This document shows, piece by piece, positions 15,150 to 23,158 of a DNA stretch of 64,000 nucleotides. Below the pieces are notes generated by a model. The model ran no database searches. It was not told where the DNA came from and was given only the letters and a program-made list of their open reading frames with translations. This DNA is from Candidatus Omnitrophota bacterium (lineage in GTDB: Bacteria; Hinthialibacterota; Hinthialibacteria; OLB16). Location of the stretch: positions 186,001-250,000 of the forward strand of contig JACKFH010000001.1 in NCBI GenBank assembly GCA_020632575.1, in the 5' to 3' direction. The stretch's first letter is position 1. Every line of letters starts with the position of its first letter. The position numbers were made by a program, and so were the translations under genes.

Positions 15150-15815
15150 CTAACGACCCAGCCGATAGGAACCGGCAATTTCGCTAGCCGTGGCTACCTG
15201 AGGCCCTAGGTCAGTGGGGCATTCCACCTGCACCATGATCATTGAACTTCCGGGCTCATCGCGGGCAACCTTGACCGGAAGTGTCGTTCGCCCCACCAGC
15301 TCGTACTCGAACCAGCGTCCGTCCTCGGAGTTCGTGCCTGGCAGCGCTCCAAGGAAGGCGTCACGATCCATCTCGCTGAATTCGTACCCTACGATATTCG
15401 AGATAATTTCTAGCCACGGGTGGAGGTTTTCTTCAAGGATCCAATTCGAGTACGGACCCTTCCACCATTTCCAGAATTGATCGTAAGGGATACTCGCGTC
15501 CTGTTTCTCAGATATCTTGCCGTCCGCCAAAACCAAAACATGTGGGTGGTCCCCGGTATCGTGATCTATCAAATAGACTATACCTAAGGCCTCCGGCAGC
15601 TTGAGGCACTCCTTTAGAATGTCGTGCGCATTGCCGCCGTAGTGGTTTGGCGCACCTGAGAACAAGATGTGAAGATGGCCGTTTACGAACTGAACGACCA
15701 AGGGATACCAGTCATCGTGTTCTAGTCGTAACTCGTTCTCTACCCTCCCCACATCCATATCCCTTGCCCCAAGCGAAGTCACCCAGCCGTGATACTCAAC
15801 ATGATGCCCATTCAT
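15150..15815 (-). CDS. Imm7-like immunity protein with extra C-terminal domain
   Basis: A 221-residue protein. The N-terminal half resembles the Imm7 family of polymorphic-toxin immunity proteins: VEYHGWVTSLG, LHILFSGAPNHYGGNAHDIL, ALGIVYLIDHDTGDHPHVLV and LADGKISEKQDASIPYDQF. The last 100 residues (from about WILEENLHPWLEI to SEIAGSYRLGR) are an added segment that I cannot name, with a beta-rich GRWFEYELVGRTTLPVKV. No toxin gene with which it would pair is visible nearby. The gene looks lower in GC than its neighbours, in keeping with acquisition by transfer. Family call moderate. Confidence 0.6.
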   Translation of the reverse strand: MNGHHVEYHGWVTSLGARDMDVGRVENELRLEHDDWYPLVVQFVNGHLHILFSGAPNHYGGNAHDILKECLKLPEALGIVYLIDHDTGDHPHVLVLADGKISEKQDASIPYDQFWKWWKGPYSNWILEENLHPWLEIISNIVGYEFSEMDRDAFLGALPGTNSEDGRWFEYELVGRTTLPVKVARDEPGSSMIMVQVECPTDLGPQVATASEIAGSYRLGR

Positions 15816-15933
15816 TTTGTTTAACCTCGATCTACATGGTTCCCTGAAAATCCCGGTCAGGCTTCTAGTTTCCAGATTGTACGCCTATGTGAATTCGCTG
15901 CAAACTTGAGTTCTTCTTAGCCTCGATGAAAGG

Positions 15934-16428
15934 TCAATGATCCGCGGGGTATACCAGAAGGGCGGCAAGATAGATATCCGCCGCCGGTTGCTTTCGGGCT
16001 TCCTTCCAACACTCGAAAGCGAACTCCGCCTGATTTACCAGGGTCAAAGTCTCTGTCCGAGTGAAGGGGGTCGACAGGTCATAGTCCGCGTGGTGCCGTG
16101 CTTCTTGGAGAGTGACAAATGCGTCGGCGACGACTCGCAATTCCGAGGGCGCGGCGACCGAGCCGAAATATTTAAGGGTCCCTCCCGATTGAATCGCGAG
16201 AGACGCTCGCTTCATGGATCGATGCTTAAAGGCTCTTGCCAGAGATGGACGGTGGTCATCGAGAGCCGGTCCCCGCAGGAGGCGCTGTGTCGCCTCACGA
16301 ATCAGGAGATGGAAGAGGGCGTAATAGGCAGTCGACACGGCCCGACGAAGGCTCGCTTGTTTGGGACGACCTCTGTCCCTCGTCGCGAGCGACCGCGCCA
16401 GTTTCAGAAGGTCCGTCTCCAAACTCAT
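15934..16428 (-). CDS. HEPN-domain protein, possible toxin of a two-gene module
   Basis: A 164-residue helical protein containing SLRRAVSTAYYALFHLLI and LQEARHHADYDLSTPFTRTE, the hallmark helices of a HEPN group often paired with a small partner gene. HEPN proteins are frequently RNases in toxin-antitoxin, CRISPR and abortive-infection systems; a clean R-x4-6-H motif is not obvious here, so catalysis is uncertain. It starts 3 bases after the stop of the upstream 16432-16731 gene, so the two are co-translated. The partner sits in the antitoxin position (first). Confidence 0.65.
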   Translation of the reverse strand: MSLETDLLKLARSLATRDRGRPKQASLRRAVSTAYYALFHLLIREATQRLLRGPALDDHRPSLARAFKHRSMKRASLAIQSGGTLKYFGSVAAPSELRVVADAFVTLQEARHHADYDLSTPFTRTETLTLVNQAEFAFECWKEARKQPAADIYLAALLVYPADH

Positions 16429-16431
16429 GCT

Positions 16432-16731
16432 TCAGGCGCGGGCCTCATCTAGTTGGTCCTGCTCCGACTTGAGACGAAAACGCACGAATGGCGGAGGGAT
16501 TTCCGCGTGCTCCTCCGCAACCGAGCGGATTTTCGAGGTGATCTTCGCCAGCTCCTTCGGATGACGCTGATCTTCTGTGGAGGTGTCACTCAGAATGACC
16601 CACACCCCGAGAGCCGGATCGCCCTCCGAATCGAATTCGTCGCGAGTGCGGATGCCGACGACATGCCTTGGAAGCTTGAGCTTCCGAGGAGCGAAAAGGT
16701 CATCAATGGGCTGTTTGGTCTTCACAATCAT
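16432..16731 (-). CDS. Small partner of the HEPN gene, function unknown
   Basis: A 99-residue protein, MIVKTKQPIDDLFAPRKLKL then PRHVVGIRTRDEFDSEGDPA, LGVWVILSDTS and PKELAKITSKIRSVAEE. It looks like an alpha/beta fold, but none of the nucleotidyltransferase (MNT) motifs that often accompany HEPN toxins are present. Its C-terminal AEIPPPFVRFRLKSEQDQL may bind the HEPN protein. A 5-bp inverted repeat (GGTAC ... GTACC, 16732-16748) immediately precedes the start and could be an operator. The start lacks a clear Shine-Dalgarno sequence. Confidence 0.6.
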   Translation of the reverse strand: MIVKTKQPIDDLFAPRKLKLPRHVVGIRTRDEFDSEGDPALGVWVILSDTSTEDQRHPKELAKITSKIRSVAEEHAEIPPPFVRFRLKSEQDQLDEARA

Positions 16732-16837
16732 GGTACTTGAAGTGTACCGGATGCGTGTATCGAAGGCGAGTGGAAAAATTTCATCTCAGATGTCACCACA
16801 GTCTTAACGTTGAAAGGTTTCGGCGGCCCCCCTCCCT

Positions 16838-16888
16838 CGGAGGAAAGGATTCCTCCGTCAGTTGCGCCGAGAAGGGATTCTCGGCGCA
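16838..16888. repeat. Two adjacent perfect hairpins in the divergent padR/HEPN promoter region
   Basis: CGGAGGAA/TTCCTCCG (16838-16845, 16850-16857; loop AGGA) and TGCGCCGAGAA/TTCTCGGCGCA (16863-16873, 16878-16888; loop GGGA). Both have perfect stems and 4-base loops, 5 bases apart. They lie upstream of the predicted padR promoter, so if transcribed they belong to the minus-strand leader. Confidence 0.55.
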
Positions 16889-16920
16889 GGATCATTGGAC
16901 TCGCTTTCCCCATACCTCTC

Positions 16921-16950
16921 TTGACAATGCACTTTAGTTCAATGCATATT
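16921..16950 (+). promoter_or_regulatory. Predicted promoter of padR
   Basis: TTGACA at 16921-16926 and CATATT at 16945-16950 with an 18-bp spacer. ATGCA and TGCAT within the spacer and -10 form a small inverted repeat, which could be the PadR operator. AAAAGGAG (16961-16968) is the ribosome binding site of the gene. Confidence 0.5.
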
Positions 16951-16977
16951 ACCCCAATGTAAAAGGAGCGGCTTGGT

Positions 16978-17331
16978 ATGGAAATCGGGAAGGATTTGGT
17001 GGCGGCTTCGGCGACTCCGTTGGTGTTGGCCATTCTCGGGGAGGGCGAGAGTTGGGGGTACGCCATCATCAAGCGGGTGGGCGAACTGTCCGGGGGGGAG
17101 ATCGAGTGGACGGATGGGATGCTGTATCCGCTGCTTCATCGGCTCGAGCGGAATGAGTGGGTCGAGGCGAAGTGGGGGAAATCGGAGACCGGGCGGAAGC
17201 GGAAGTATTATCGCCTCACCGACCAGGGACTCGAGGAACTTGCGAATCATAAGCGTCAGTGGGAAGTGGTCGACTCGGCGCTGCGGGATGTCTGGATGTC
17301 CGCCCTCGATCCGGCTCCGCGGCCAGCCTGA
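16978..17331 (+). CDS. PadR-family transcriptional regulator
   Basis: A 117-residue winged-helix regulator: TPLVLAILGEGESWGYAIIK, TDGMLYPLLHRLERNEWVEA and GRKRKYYRLTDQGLEELANH are the standard PadR helices and wing. PadR proteins usually repress a neighbouring membrane or export gene and themselves. Here the next gene, 18 bases downstream, encodes a membrane protein with a permease-prefix domain, the usual partner of PadR in this type of cassette. The Shine-Dalgarno AAAAGGAG is nine bases from the ATG. Confidence 0.92.
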   Translation: MEIGKDLVAASATPLVLAILGEGESWGYAIIKRVGELSGGEIEWTDGMLYPLLHRLERNEWVEAKWGKSETGRKRKYYRLTDQGLEELANHKRQWEVVDSALRDVWMSALDPAPRPA

Positions 17332-17349
17332 CCACTCGGAGGAAAAGAG

Positions 17350-18726
17350 ATGGCACGTGAGGATGGAGCGGCGTTGTTGGAAGAACGGATCTCGGAGTGG
17401 CGAGCGCACCTTGACCGGCGGCAGGCGATCCGCTCTGTCGATGTCGAGGAGTTGGAGGATCACCTCCGCGCTCAGGTCGAGACCCTGCGCGAGGCTGGGT
17501 TGGATGAGGACGAGGCCTTTCTGGTCGGCGTCAAACGGATGGGCGATCTCGATTCGCTGTCGCGTGAGTTCGCACTGGAGTACTCGGAACGCCTTTGGAA
17601 ACAACTGGTGGTCTCCTCCGGAAAAGGAGAGACTTCAACAGGGGTCGGTCGCGACGCCCTCGTAGCAGTGGGGTTGGCGATCGCCGCAGCAGCCGCGCTC
17701 AAGGCCCCCGCGCTCTTCGGTTTGAAGTTCGCGGGGCGAGATGCGGACCTCTCTTTTTACCGGCTCAATCTTTGTCTGTTGGTCTTTCCCTTCCTGGCGG
17801 TTTTCTTTGCCTGGAAACGGGGCCTTCCCCCATGGGGATGGGGATGGTTGGCGATCCCCTTTGTCGCAGCCGGTCTCATTGTGAACCTTTTGCCGTTCGT
17901 GCCCGAAGGCCACACCGAGTCGCTGGCCGCGCTTCACCTTCCCATCGCACTGTGGTTGACTGTCGGCATCGCTTATGTCGGAGGGCAATGGCGGAGCGGG
18001 GAGGGGCGGATGAACTATATCCGCTTCTCGGGGGAGTGGTTTATTTATTACTCCTTGATCGCCCTTGGGGGAGGCGTCTTGACCGGCTTCACCCTGTTCG
18101 TCTTCAGGGCCATCGGTGTGAACATGGAGCCCATTGCCGAGAATTGGATCATCCCCTGCGGCGCGGCGGGGGCGGTCCTTATCGGAGCGTGGCTGGTCGA
18201 ATCCAAACAGAGCGTCATCGAAAACATGGCGCCGGTGCTCACGCTTCTATTCACCCCCTTGTTCGCACTACTCCTCCTGGTCTTTCTGGGGACGATGCTC
18301 TGGACGGGGAACCCCATCGAGGTCGAGCGGGAGGTGCTCATCGGGTTCGACCTGCTCCTGGCTCTCGTCCTCGGGTTGCTTCTTTACGCCATCTCCGCGC
18401 GCGATCCTTTGCAGCCACCGGGATGGTTCGATGTCCTCCAGGTGGTGTTGGTGGTCTCCGCTCTCCTGGTCGACGCATTCGCCCTGTGGGCGATCCTGGC
18501 GCGCATCAACGAGTACGGGTTCACCCCCAACCGGACGGCTGCCCTGGGTGAAAACCTGATCCTACTGGTCAACCTCGGATGGTCCGCCGTGCTCTATACA
18601 AAGTTCCTTATGAGGCGTTCCCGATTCGTTACGCTAGAGCGCTGGCAAACAGGATATGTCCCCGTTTACTTTGTTTGGGCGTGGGTGGTGGTGGGGTTGT
18701 TCCCGGTGCTGTTCGGTTTCCGGTGA
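17350..18726 (+). CDS. Multispanning membrane protein with permease-prefix domain
   Basis: A 458-residue protein. Residues 1-80 (LEERISEWRAHLDRRQAIRS, VDVEELEDHLRAQVETLREA, LDEDEAFLVGVKRMGDLDSL) match the permease prefix domain 1 found in front of many PadR-associated transporters. The rest is about ten hydrophobic segments (for example VAVGLAIAAAAALKAPALFG and LCLLVFPFLAVFFAWKRG) without FtsX or MacB-like features, so the attached membrane domain is one that I cannot name. Cotranscribed with padR. A role in envelope stress or export is the usual inference for such pairs. Confidence 0.7.
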   Translation: MAREDGAALLEERISEWRAHLDRRQAIRSVDVEELEDHLRAQVETLREAGLDEDEAFLVGVKRMGDLDSLSREFALEYSERLWKQLVVSSGKGETSTGVGRDALVAVGLAIAAAAALKAPALFGLKFAGRDADLSFYRLNLCLLVFPFLAVFFAWKRGLPPWGWGWLAIPFVAAGLIVNLLPFVPEGHTESLAALHLPIALWLTVGIAYVGGQWRSGEGRMNYIRFSGEWFIYYSLIALGGGVLTGFTLFVFRAIGVNMEPIAENWIIPCGAAGAVLIGAWLVESKQSVIENMAPVLTLLFTPLFALLLLVFLGTMLWTGNPIEVEREVLIGFDLLLALVLGLLLYAISARDPLQPPGWFDVLQVVLVVSALLVDAFALWAILARINEYGFTPNRTAALGENLILLVNLGWSAVLYTKFLMRRSRFVTLERWQTGYVPVYFVWAWVVVGLFPVLFGFR

Positions 18727-18973
18727 GATTCGAGTTTGCTTCTCCAACTTCGAAAACCCCATACGACCCAACCTGTTCCCGACCCCACACCGAGCGCGAT
18801 TGTTAAGGGGAGACAATTCTTCCGAAACGGCGGGAATACAGGCGCTTCCTGGCGGAGGCCCCAATCGGAATGAGAACATCAATCTTCGACCAACCTAAAA
18901 ACAAACGGGGAGAGAGTGACCTCTCCCCCCGAATATTGTTCTTCGGTATGGCGCCGAATGAATTATATCAACC

Positions 18974-20119
18974 TCACACTTTCTGCACCTTCTCCCAGGC
19001 CCGCGACTTGCCCGACTTGAGGACGGCGTCGCAGATGTATTGGGTTTCGAGGGCGTCCTTGAAGGTGGGGGAGGCGGGCTCGCCCTTTGCGACGCCTTCG
19101 AGGAAGTCGGCGACTTGGTGGATGAAAGTGTGCTCGTAGCCGATGATCAGCCCCGGGACCCACCACTTGTCCATGTAGGGTTGGTCGCCATCGGTGACAT
19201 GGATCGAGCGCCAGCCCCGGACGATGCTATCGTCGCCGTGGTCGAAGTAGGCCAGACGGTTCATGTCGTGCAGGTCCCAGGCGATCGAGGCCTTTTCGCC
19301 GTTGATCTCGAAATCGTAGAGCGCCTTGTGGCCGCGCGCGTAACGGGTGCTCTCGAAGTTCCCGAGGGATCCGTTCTTGAACTCCGCCATAAAAATACAG
19401 GCGTCATCGATGCCGACCTTTTCCACCTTGCCGGTGAGGGAGTGTTGACGCTCCTTAATAAAAGTCTCGGTGAGGGCGGAGACCGAGTCGATGCTCCCAT
19501 TCAACCAGATCGCGGTGTCGATGTTGTGAGCGAGAAGATCGCCGGTCACACCGCTCCCCGCCACATTGACATCGAGTCTCCAAAGCCCCTCCCCCCCCTG
19601 GGGAAGATCCTCGGAGATGGTCCAATCCTGAAGGAATTTCGAACGGTAGTGAAAAATCTTCCCGAGCCGGCCTTCGTCGATGAGTTGTTTGGCGAGAGTG
19701 ACCGCCGGGACGCGACGGTAGTTGTACCAAACCATGTTGGGGACGCCGGCTTTTTCGACCGCGTCGACCATCGGTTTGGCTTCCTCGCCGGTTCGCGCAA
19801 GAGGTTTCTCGCAGAGGATCATTTTCCCCGCCTCGGCGGCGGCGATGGCGATCTCCTGGTGGGTGTCGTTCGGGCTGCCGATGTCGATCAAGTCGATATC
19901 ATCGCGCTCGACCAATTTCCGCCAATCGGTCTCGGTGGACTCGTACCCCCACTGATCGGCGAAGGATTTCAGTCGTTCCTCGTTCCGGGCGCAGACCGCC
20001 TTGGTCACGACCTCGTAATCGAGGTCGAAAAAGTTGCCGACCTTCCGGTAGGCGTTCGAGTGGGTGCGGCCCATGAAACCGTACCCGATCAATCCGACAT
20101 TGAGTTTCTTTTTCGCCAT
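18974..20119 (-). CDS. Gfo/Idh/MocA-family oxidoreductase
   Basis: A 381-residue NAD(P)-dependent dehydrogenase. The N-terminal Rossmann fold begins LNVGLIGYGFMGRTHSNAYR; the EKP motif is in ILCEKPLARTGEEAKPMVDA, and the C-terminal domain includes SGVTGDLLAHNIDTAIWLNG with the conserved aspartate/histidine. There is no signal peptide, so it is cytosolic. It follows a sugar-isomerase gene with only four bases between them, so the two form an operon. Such pairs are abundant in Planctomycetota-like genomes and are thought to act on modified sugars or inositols. The exact substrate cannot be read off. Confidence 0.92.
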   Translation of the reverse strand: MAKKKLNVGLIGYGFMGRTHSNAYRKVGNFFDLDYEVVTKAVCARNEERLKSFADQWGYESTETDWRKLVERDDIDLIDIGSPNDTHQEIAIAAAEAGKMILCEKPLARTGEEAKPMVDAVEKAGVPNMVWYNYRRVPAVTLAKQLIDEGRLGKIFHYRSKFLQDWTISEDLPQGGEGLWRLDVNVAGSGVTGDLLAHNIDTAIWLNGSIDSVSALTETFIKERQHSLTGKVEKVGIDDACIFMAEFKNGSLGNFESTRYARGHKALYDFEINGEKASIAWDLHDMNRLAYFDHGDDSIVRGWRSIHVTDGDQPYMDKWWVPGLIIGYEHTFIHQVADFLEGVAKGEPASPTFKDALETQYICDAVLKSGKSRAWEKVQKV

Positions 20120-20123
20120 CGTC

Positions 20124-21023
20124 TCACCCCCCGTACTTCGCGTTGAGTTCGTCGATGGACTTCTTGCAACGCTCGGTCAGGTTCCAGGCATCGGGCCAGA
20201 AACAGAGATCGATGGTCCACCAATCATGCGGCACGCCCGATTTGTTCAGTTCGGGGCAAAGCTCGTCAAAATTAAGGTGACCGTCGCCGAAGGGCGGATG
20301 GCTGCTAGTCTCGTCGTGATGGAGGGTGCCATCGGAATCGATGAGGTGCAGGTGGTTAATCTTGCCGCGAAGTTTCTGGGCGAGTTCGAGGGCGCCGCCG
20401 GGGAGTGTCTCTTTCTCGCCGGGCTGACGAGCTCCGATGGCGGCCACCATGTGCGCGTGGCAGGTGTCGAACATAATGCCGAAATTGTCATTGTTCACTT
20501 CATCCACGATGCGCAGGATGTCGGAGGGTTTGTTGAATGCGAATCCAGGTTCGAACTCCCAAGTGACATAAACGCCCTTGTCGGCGGCCTCCTTGGCACA
20601 ATCCGTCCAGGTGTCGACAACTCGTTTTTTAGCGTCCTCATAGGAAACCTCATCGAAAATGGTCGGCGGTTGCACGGTGTCAACGCGGATTCCGGGGATG
20701 CCGAGGTCAACACAGAACTGGAGGTTCTTGGAGAATTCTTTCTTATAGTCGGACGTGTCGTCCGTATTGATCAGTTTTTCTCCCCAGAGATTCGCCGCCA
20801 GCCCCGACCACTGCAAGCCCACATCCGCGAGTTGTTTCTTGCACTCGTCCCGTTGTTCCTTCTCGGGCATGTTGTCTGGATTGGGGTGGATCCCGAATCC
20901 GCCGAGCTCGACGCCGTCAAAACCCAGGGCCTTCAATTTGGTGATCACTTCTTCCCAGGGAATGGGATTGTTTTCATAAGGGCCGATGGCATAGGCCCAA
21001 GATCCGATGGAGATCTTCTTCAT
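20124..21023 (-). CDS. Sugar phosphate isomerase/epimerase (AP-endonuclease-2-type TIM barrel)
   Basis: A 299-residue TIM barrel of the xylose-isomerase-like group: MKKISIGSWAYAIGPYENNP, LKALGFDGVELGGFGIHPN, YVTWEFEPGFAFNK (metal Glu), GIMFDTCHAHMVA (metal Asp/His), HLHLIDSDG, and GDGHLNFDELCPELN. These carry the usual metal ligands. The start is ATG 21023 with CTGGAGG just upstream; the longer frame adds an unrelated tail. It is paired with the oxidoreductase gene (4 bases apart), and together they would convert an imported sugar derivative. Substrate unknown. Confidence 0.9.
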   Translation of the reverse strand: MKKISIGSWAYAIGPYENNPIPWEEVITKLKALGFDGVELGGFGIHPNPDNMPEKEQRDECKKQLADVGLQWSGLAANLWGEKLINTDDTSDYKKEFSKNLQFCVDLGIPGIRVDTVQPPTIFDEVSYEDAKKRVVDTWTDCAKEAADKGVYVTWEFEPGFAFNKPSDILRIVDEVNNDNFGIMFDTCHAHMVAAIGARQPGEKETLPGGALELAQKLRGKINHLHLIDSDGTLHHDETSSHPPFGDGHLNFDELCPELNKSGVPHDWWTIDLCFWPDAWNLTERCKKSIDELNAKYGG

Positions 21024-21224
21024 GGTGTAACGCCTCCAGAATAGAATTTTATGAATTGTCGTGTTCCGGGGAACATCTTCCAAAACAAACCAAGTCAACC
21101 GACCCAACCGACAGTCACGACCTCAAGCGCGGCGAGGTCTGAAAGTCTCGAAGGGGGGATTTTGAAACAAAAACGTGGGGATTGGAATAAGGAGGGTGGA
21201 CAGACTGGATACTAGCAGCGTGGG

Positions 21225-21737
21225 CTACTTCACCGATTCACCAAGCGCGGATATGGCCTCTTTGGTCGGTAAGAACAGTCGATTTGGATGGAGAGGAAAT
21301 TGAGCGAATCCAAAGGATTCGTAGAACGACACCGCAACTTCATTTTTGGCTTCCACAACGATGGCGAAAACAGCGAGTTTCTCCATGGCGCCGAGGACTC
21401 GTCGTATCGCGTCGGCAAGAAGCAATTTTCCCACACCCTTTCCTTGGACCTTCGAATCGGTTGCCAATCGTCCGATGAGAGCCGCGGGTAACGCATCGTA
21501 ATTTGGAAGTTTGTGAGCAATGTTTTTGGGGAGGTCCTCAATAGACAAGGTATAAGCGCTCAGACTGTAAAATCCAATTATCCCCATCTCGGGTTCAACC
21601 GCTACAAAGATCCTCGCAATATTCCGGCGAGCATCCTGCCCGGCCCGCCGCCTAAACCAGTCGTCAAGTTCCCTGTTGCCGCAGGAGAAGGCGCCTCGTT
21701 CGTGACTCTTCCCAAGAGGCTCAATCTGATATCTCAA
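21225..21737 (-). CDS. GNAT acetyltransferase toxin (TacT type)
   Basis: A 170-residue GNAT protein with the TacT opening: HERGAFSCGNRELDDWFRR, AGQDARRNIARIFVAVEP, then LIGRLATDSKVQGKGVGKLL (acetyl-CoA binding P-loop Q-x-x-G-x-G) and VSFYESFGFAQFPLHPNRLF. TacT toxins acetylate the amino group of charged tRNAs and block translation. The start lies 6 bases after the stop of its DUF1778 antitoxin gene, the usual order. All expected motifs look intact, so this module is probably functional. Confidence 0.9.
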   Translation of the reverse strand: MRYQIEPLGKSHERGAFSCGNRELDDWFRRRAGQDARRNIARIFVAVEPEMGIIGFYSLSAYTLSIEDLPKNIAHKLPNYDALPAALIGRLATDSKVQGKGVGKLLLADAIRRVLGAMEKLAVFAIVVEAKNEVAVSFYESFGFAQFPLHPNRLFLPTKEAISALGESVK

Positions 21738-21743
21738 GGCGCT

Positions 21744-22037
21744 TTATCCAAATTTCTCTTGATGAAGCTTTAAGGCGTCCACCAGTTTCTTTCTTGGTTT
21801 GCGAGGATTTAAGATGGCATCGAGAAAGACGTCTTTATCGGCGCCCCGAAGAACCATGCGCTCATGCTGTTCGAGAACTTGGCGCGCCCCCTCGTAGGCA
21901 AGGTCTCCGGCGGTCTGTCCGGAAAGGGCCATTGCTTGTTGGATGATCGCTTTTCGAGAAGCGGTCAGGCGGAGTTCCATTCGTTCCTTCTTTAGTTCTC
22001 TTGAAACCGACGGCTTCTTGGTCTCCGCAGTTTTCAT
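21744..22037 (-). CDS. DUF1778 antitoxin (TacA type)
   Basis: A 97-residue protein with KERMELRLTASRKAIIQQAM and SGQTAGDLAYEGARQVLE, the ribbon-helix-helix domain of DUF1778 antitoxins, and a C-terminal DKDVFLDAILNPRKPRKKLV, the segment that wraps the GNAT toxin. TacA represses its own operon together with TacT. A near-perfect inverted repeat (22059-22081) lies just upstream. Confidence 0.9.
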   Translation of the reverse strand: MKTAETKKPSVSRELKKERMELRLTASRKAIIQQAMALSGQTAGDLAYEGARQVLEQHERMVLRGADKDVFLDAILNPRKPRKKLVDALKLHQEKFG

Positions 22038-22058
22038 CGTCAGATCCTCCTATCAGAA

Positions 22059-22081
22059 ATGTACGGAGGTTCGCCGTGCAT
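22059..22081. promoter_or_regulatory. Inverted repeat upstream of tacA, candidate operator
   Basis: ATGTACGG (22059-22066) and CCGTGCAT (22074-22081) form an inverted repeat with one mismatch and a 7-base spacer, about 20 bp upstream of the antitoxin start. Confidence 0.45.
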
Positions 22082-22180
22082 GTCAACTTAAGGGGAGCTG
22101 GATCCGATCCCGATCAATATCCGGAAATTATTTGCTTGGCTGAATTCGCCACCATCAAGCAAGGGAACGATACAACAAGT

Positions 22181-23092
22181 TTAACTGTCGTCTCGGGCCA
22201 GCGGATGGGAGGCATTGTAAGCCTCCTGAAGACGACGGAAGGTGACATGGGTGTATTTTTGGGTGGTCTTGAGGGATTCGTGCCCGAGCATTTCCTGGAT
22301 GGAGCGGAGATCCGCGCCCCCCTCGAGGAGGTGGGTGGCGAAACTGTGGCGCAGGGTGTGAGGGGTCACTTTGCCGATCCCGAGCTGGAGCCCCATTTTT
22401 CGGCAGAGGCGTTGGACGCTGCGCGTGGTCAACCGATCGCCGCTTCGATTGACAAAGAGAGGTGCGTCTTGCTTCGGGTCGGTGTGTTCGGTGAGATGGT
22501 TTTCGATCGCCTCGCACGCCGGGTCGCCGATCGGAACGAGTTGCTCCTTGGCGCCTTTGGCGGTGATTTTGAGGAGTTGGTGGTGGCGATCGTAGTCGCC
22601 CACATTCAGTCCGACCAACGAGCTCACACGTATGCCGGTCGAATAGAGAACCTCCAGGATTGCCTGATCGCGGAACGAGAGTTCGGCGCCATCGAGGAGG
22701 AGGTTCATCTCATCCGGCGGGAGGAACCGAGGTTGACGGATAGCTTGCTTCAGCCCCTTGATCCCGGCTGCGGGGTCCTCCTCGATCATCTCCTGGGCTC
22801 GGCAGAATTTGAAGAATCCCTTGACGGCGGAAAGCTTCCGGTTAATCGACCGAGGGTCCAATCCCTTGCCGCTCATCTCCGAGATAAAGCCTTTGATCTT
22901 CAACGGAGTGATATCGAGGATGTCGACTTCCTCGAGATGCGTCTCGGGATCGAATTCCTCCTCTCCCAGGATCGAGGCGAAGAACTGATGGAGGTCTCGA
23001 CGGTAGGCGGCGACTGTGTGCTTGCTCGACCCCTTGGAGCCAACTAGATGTTGAAGGAAGTAACCGAGCGATTCATGAGCGTTTAAGGCCAT
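22181..23092 (-). CDS. Tyrosine recombinase, XerC/XerD type
   Basis: A 303-residue site-specific recombinase. The SAM-like core-binding domain (residues about 5-105) is followed by a catalytic domain with R155 (STGIRVSSLV), K179 (TAKGAKEQLVPI), H245/R248 (PHTLRHSFATH), H271 (LGHESL) and Y280 (TTQKYTHV). All catalytic residues are present, and the length is that of the chromosomal Xer proteins that resolve chromosome dimers at dif. XerC and XerD cannot be told apart by eye. No integrase-like extension, phage gene or attachment site is visible nearby, so housekeeping is likelier than a mobile-element role. It lies just beyond the TacAT module on the same strand. Confidence 0.9.
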   Translation of the reverse strand: MALNAHESLGYFLQHLVGSKGSSKHTVAAYRRDLHQFFASILGEEEFDPETHLEEVDILDITPLKIKGFISEMSGKGLDPRSINRKLSAVKGFFKFCRAQEMIEEDPAAGIKGLKQAIRQPRFLPPDEMNLLLDGAELSFRDQAILEVLYSTGIRVSSLVGLNVGDYDRHHQLLKITAKGAKEQLVPIGDPACEAIENHLTEHTDPKQDAPLFVNRSGDRLTTRSVQRLCRKMGLQLGIGKVTPHTLRHSFATHLLEGGADLRSIQEMLGHESLKTTQKYTHVTFRRLQEAYNASHPLARDDS

Positions 23093-23158
23093 ACCTTTAT
23101 CCTCGGCAAAATCTCTTGGACACGTTAGGACAAGTCGACTGGGGGAAGCCTAACTCAT

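Noticed and set aside
15937..16452. Plus-strand frame of 171 codons opposite the HEPN gene
   Set aside because: Antisense shadow without motifs; the minus-strand HEPN pattern is clear.
18907..18928. GGGGAGAG/CTCTCCCC hairpin between the permease-prefix gene and the oxidoreductase gene
   Set aside because: Weak 8-bp stem without T-run; could be convergent-end structure but not distinctive.
19040..20146. Plus-strand frame of 368 codons opposite the 18974 oxidoreductase
   Set aside because: Shadow with no family resemblance.
22001..23047. Plus-strand frame of 348 codons opposite the Xer recombinase
   Set aside because: Shadow; the recombinase has all catalytic residues on the other strand.
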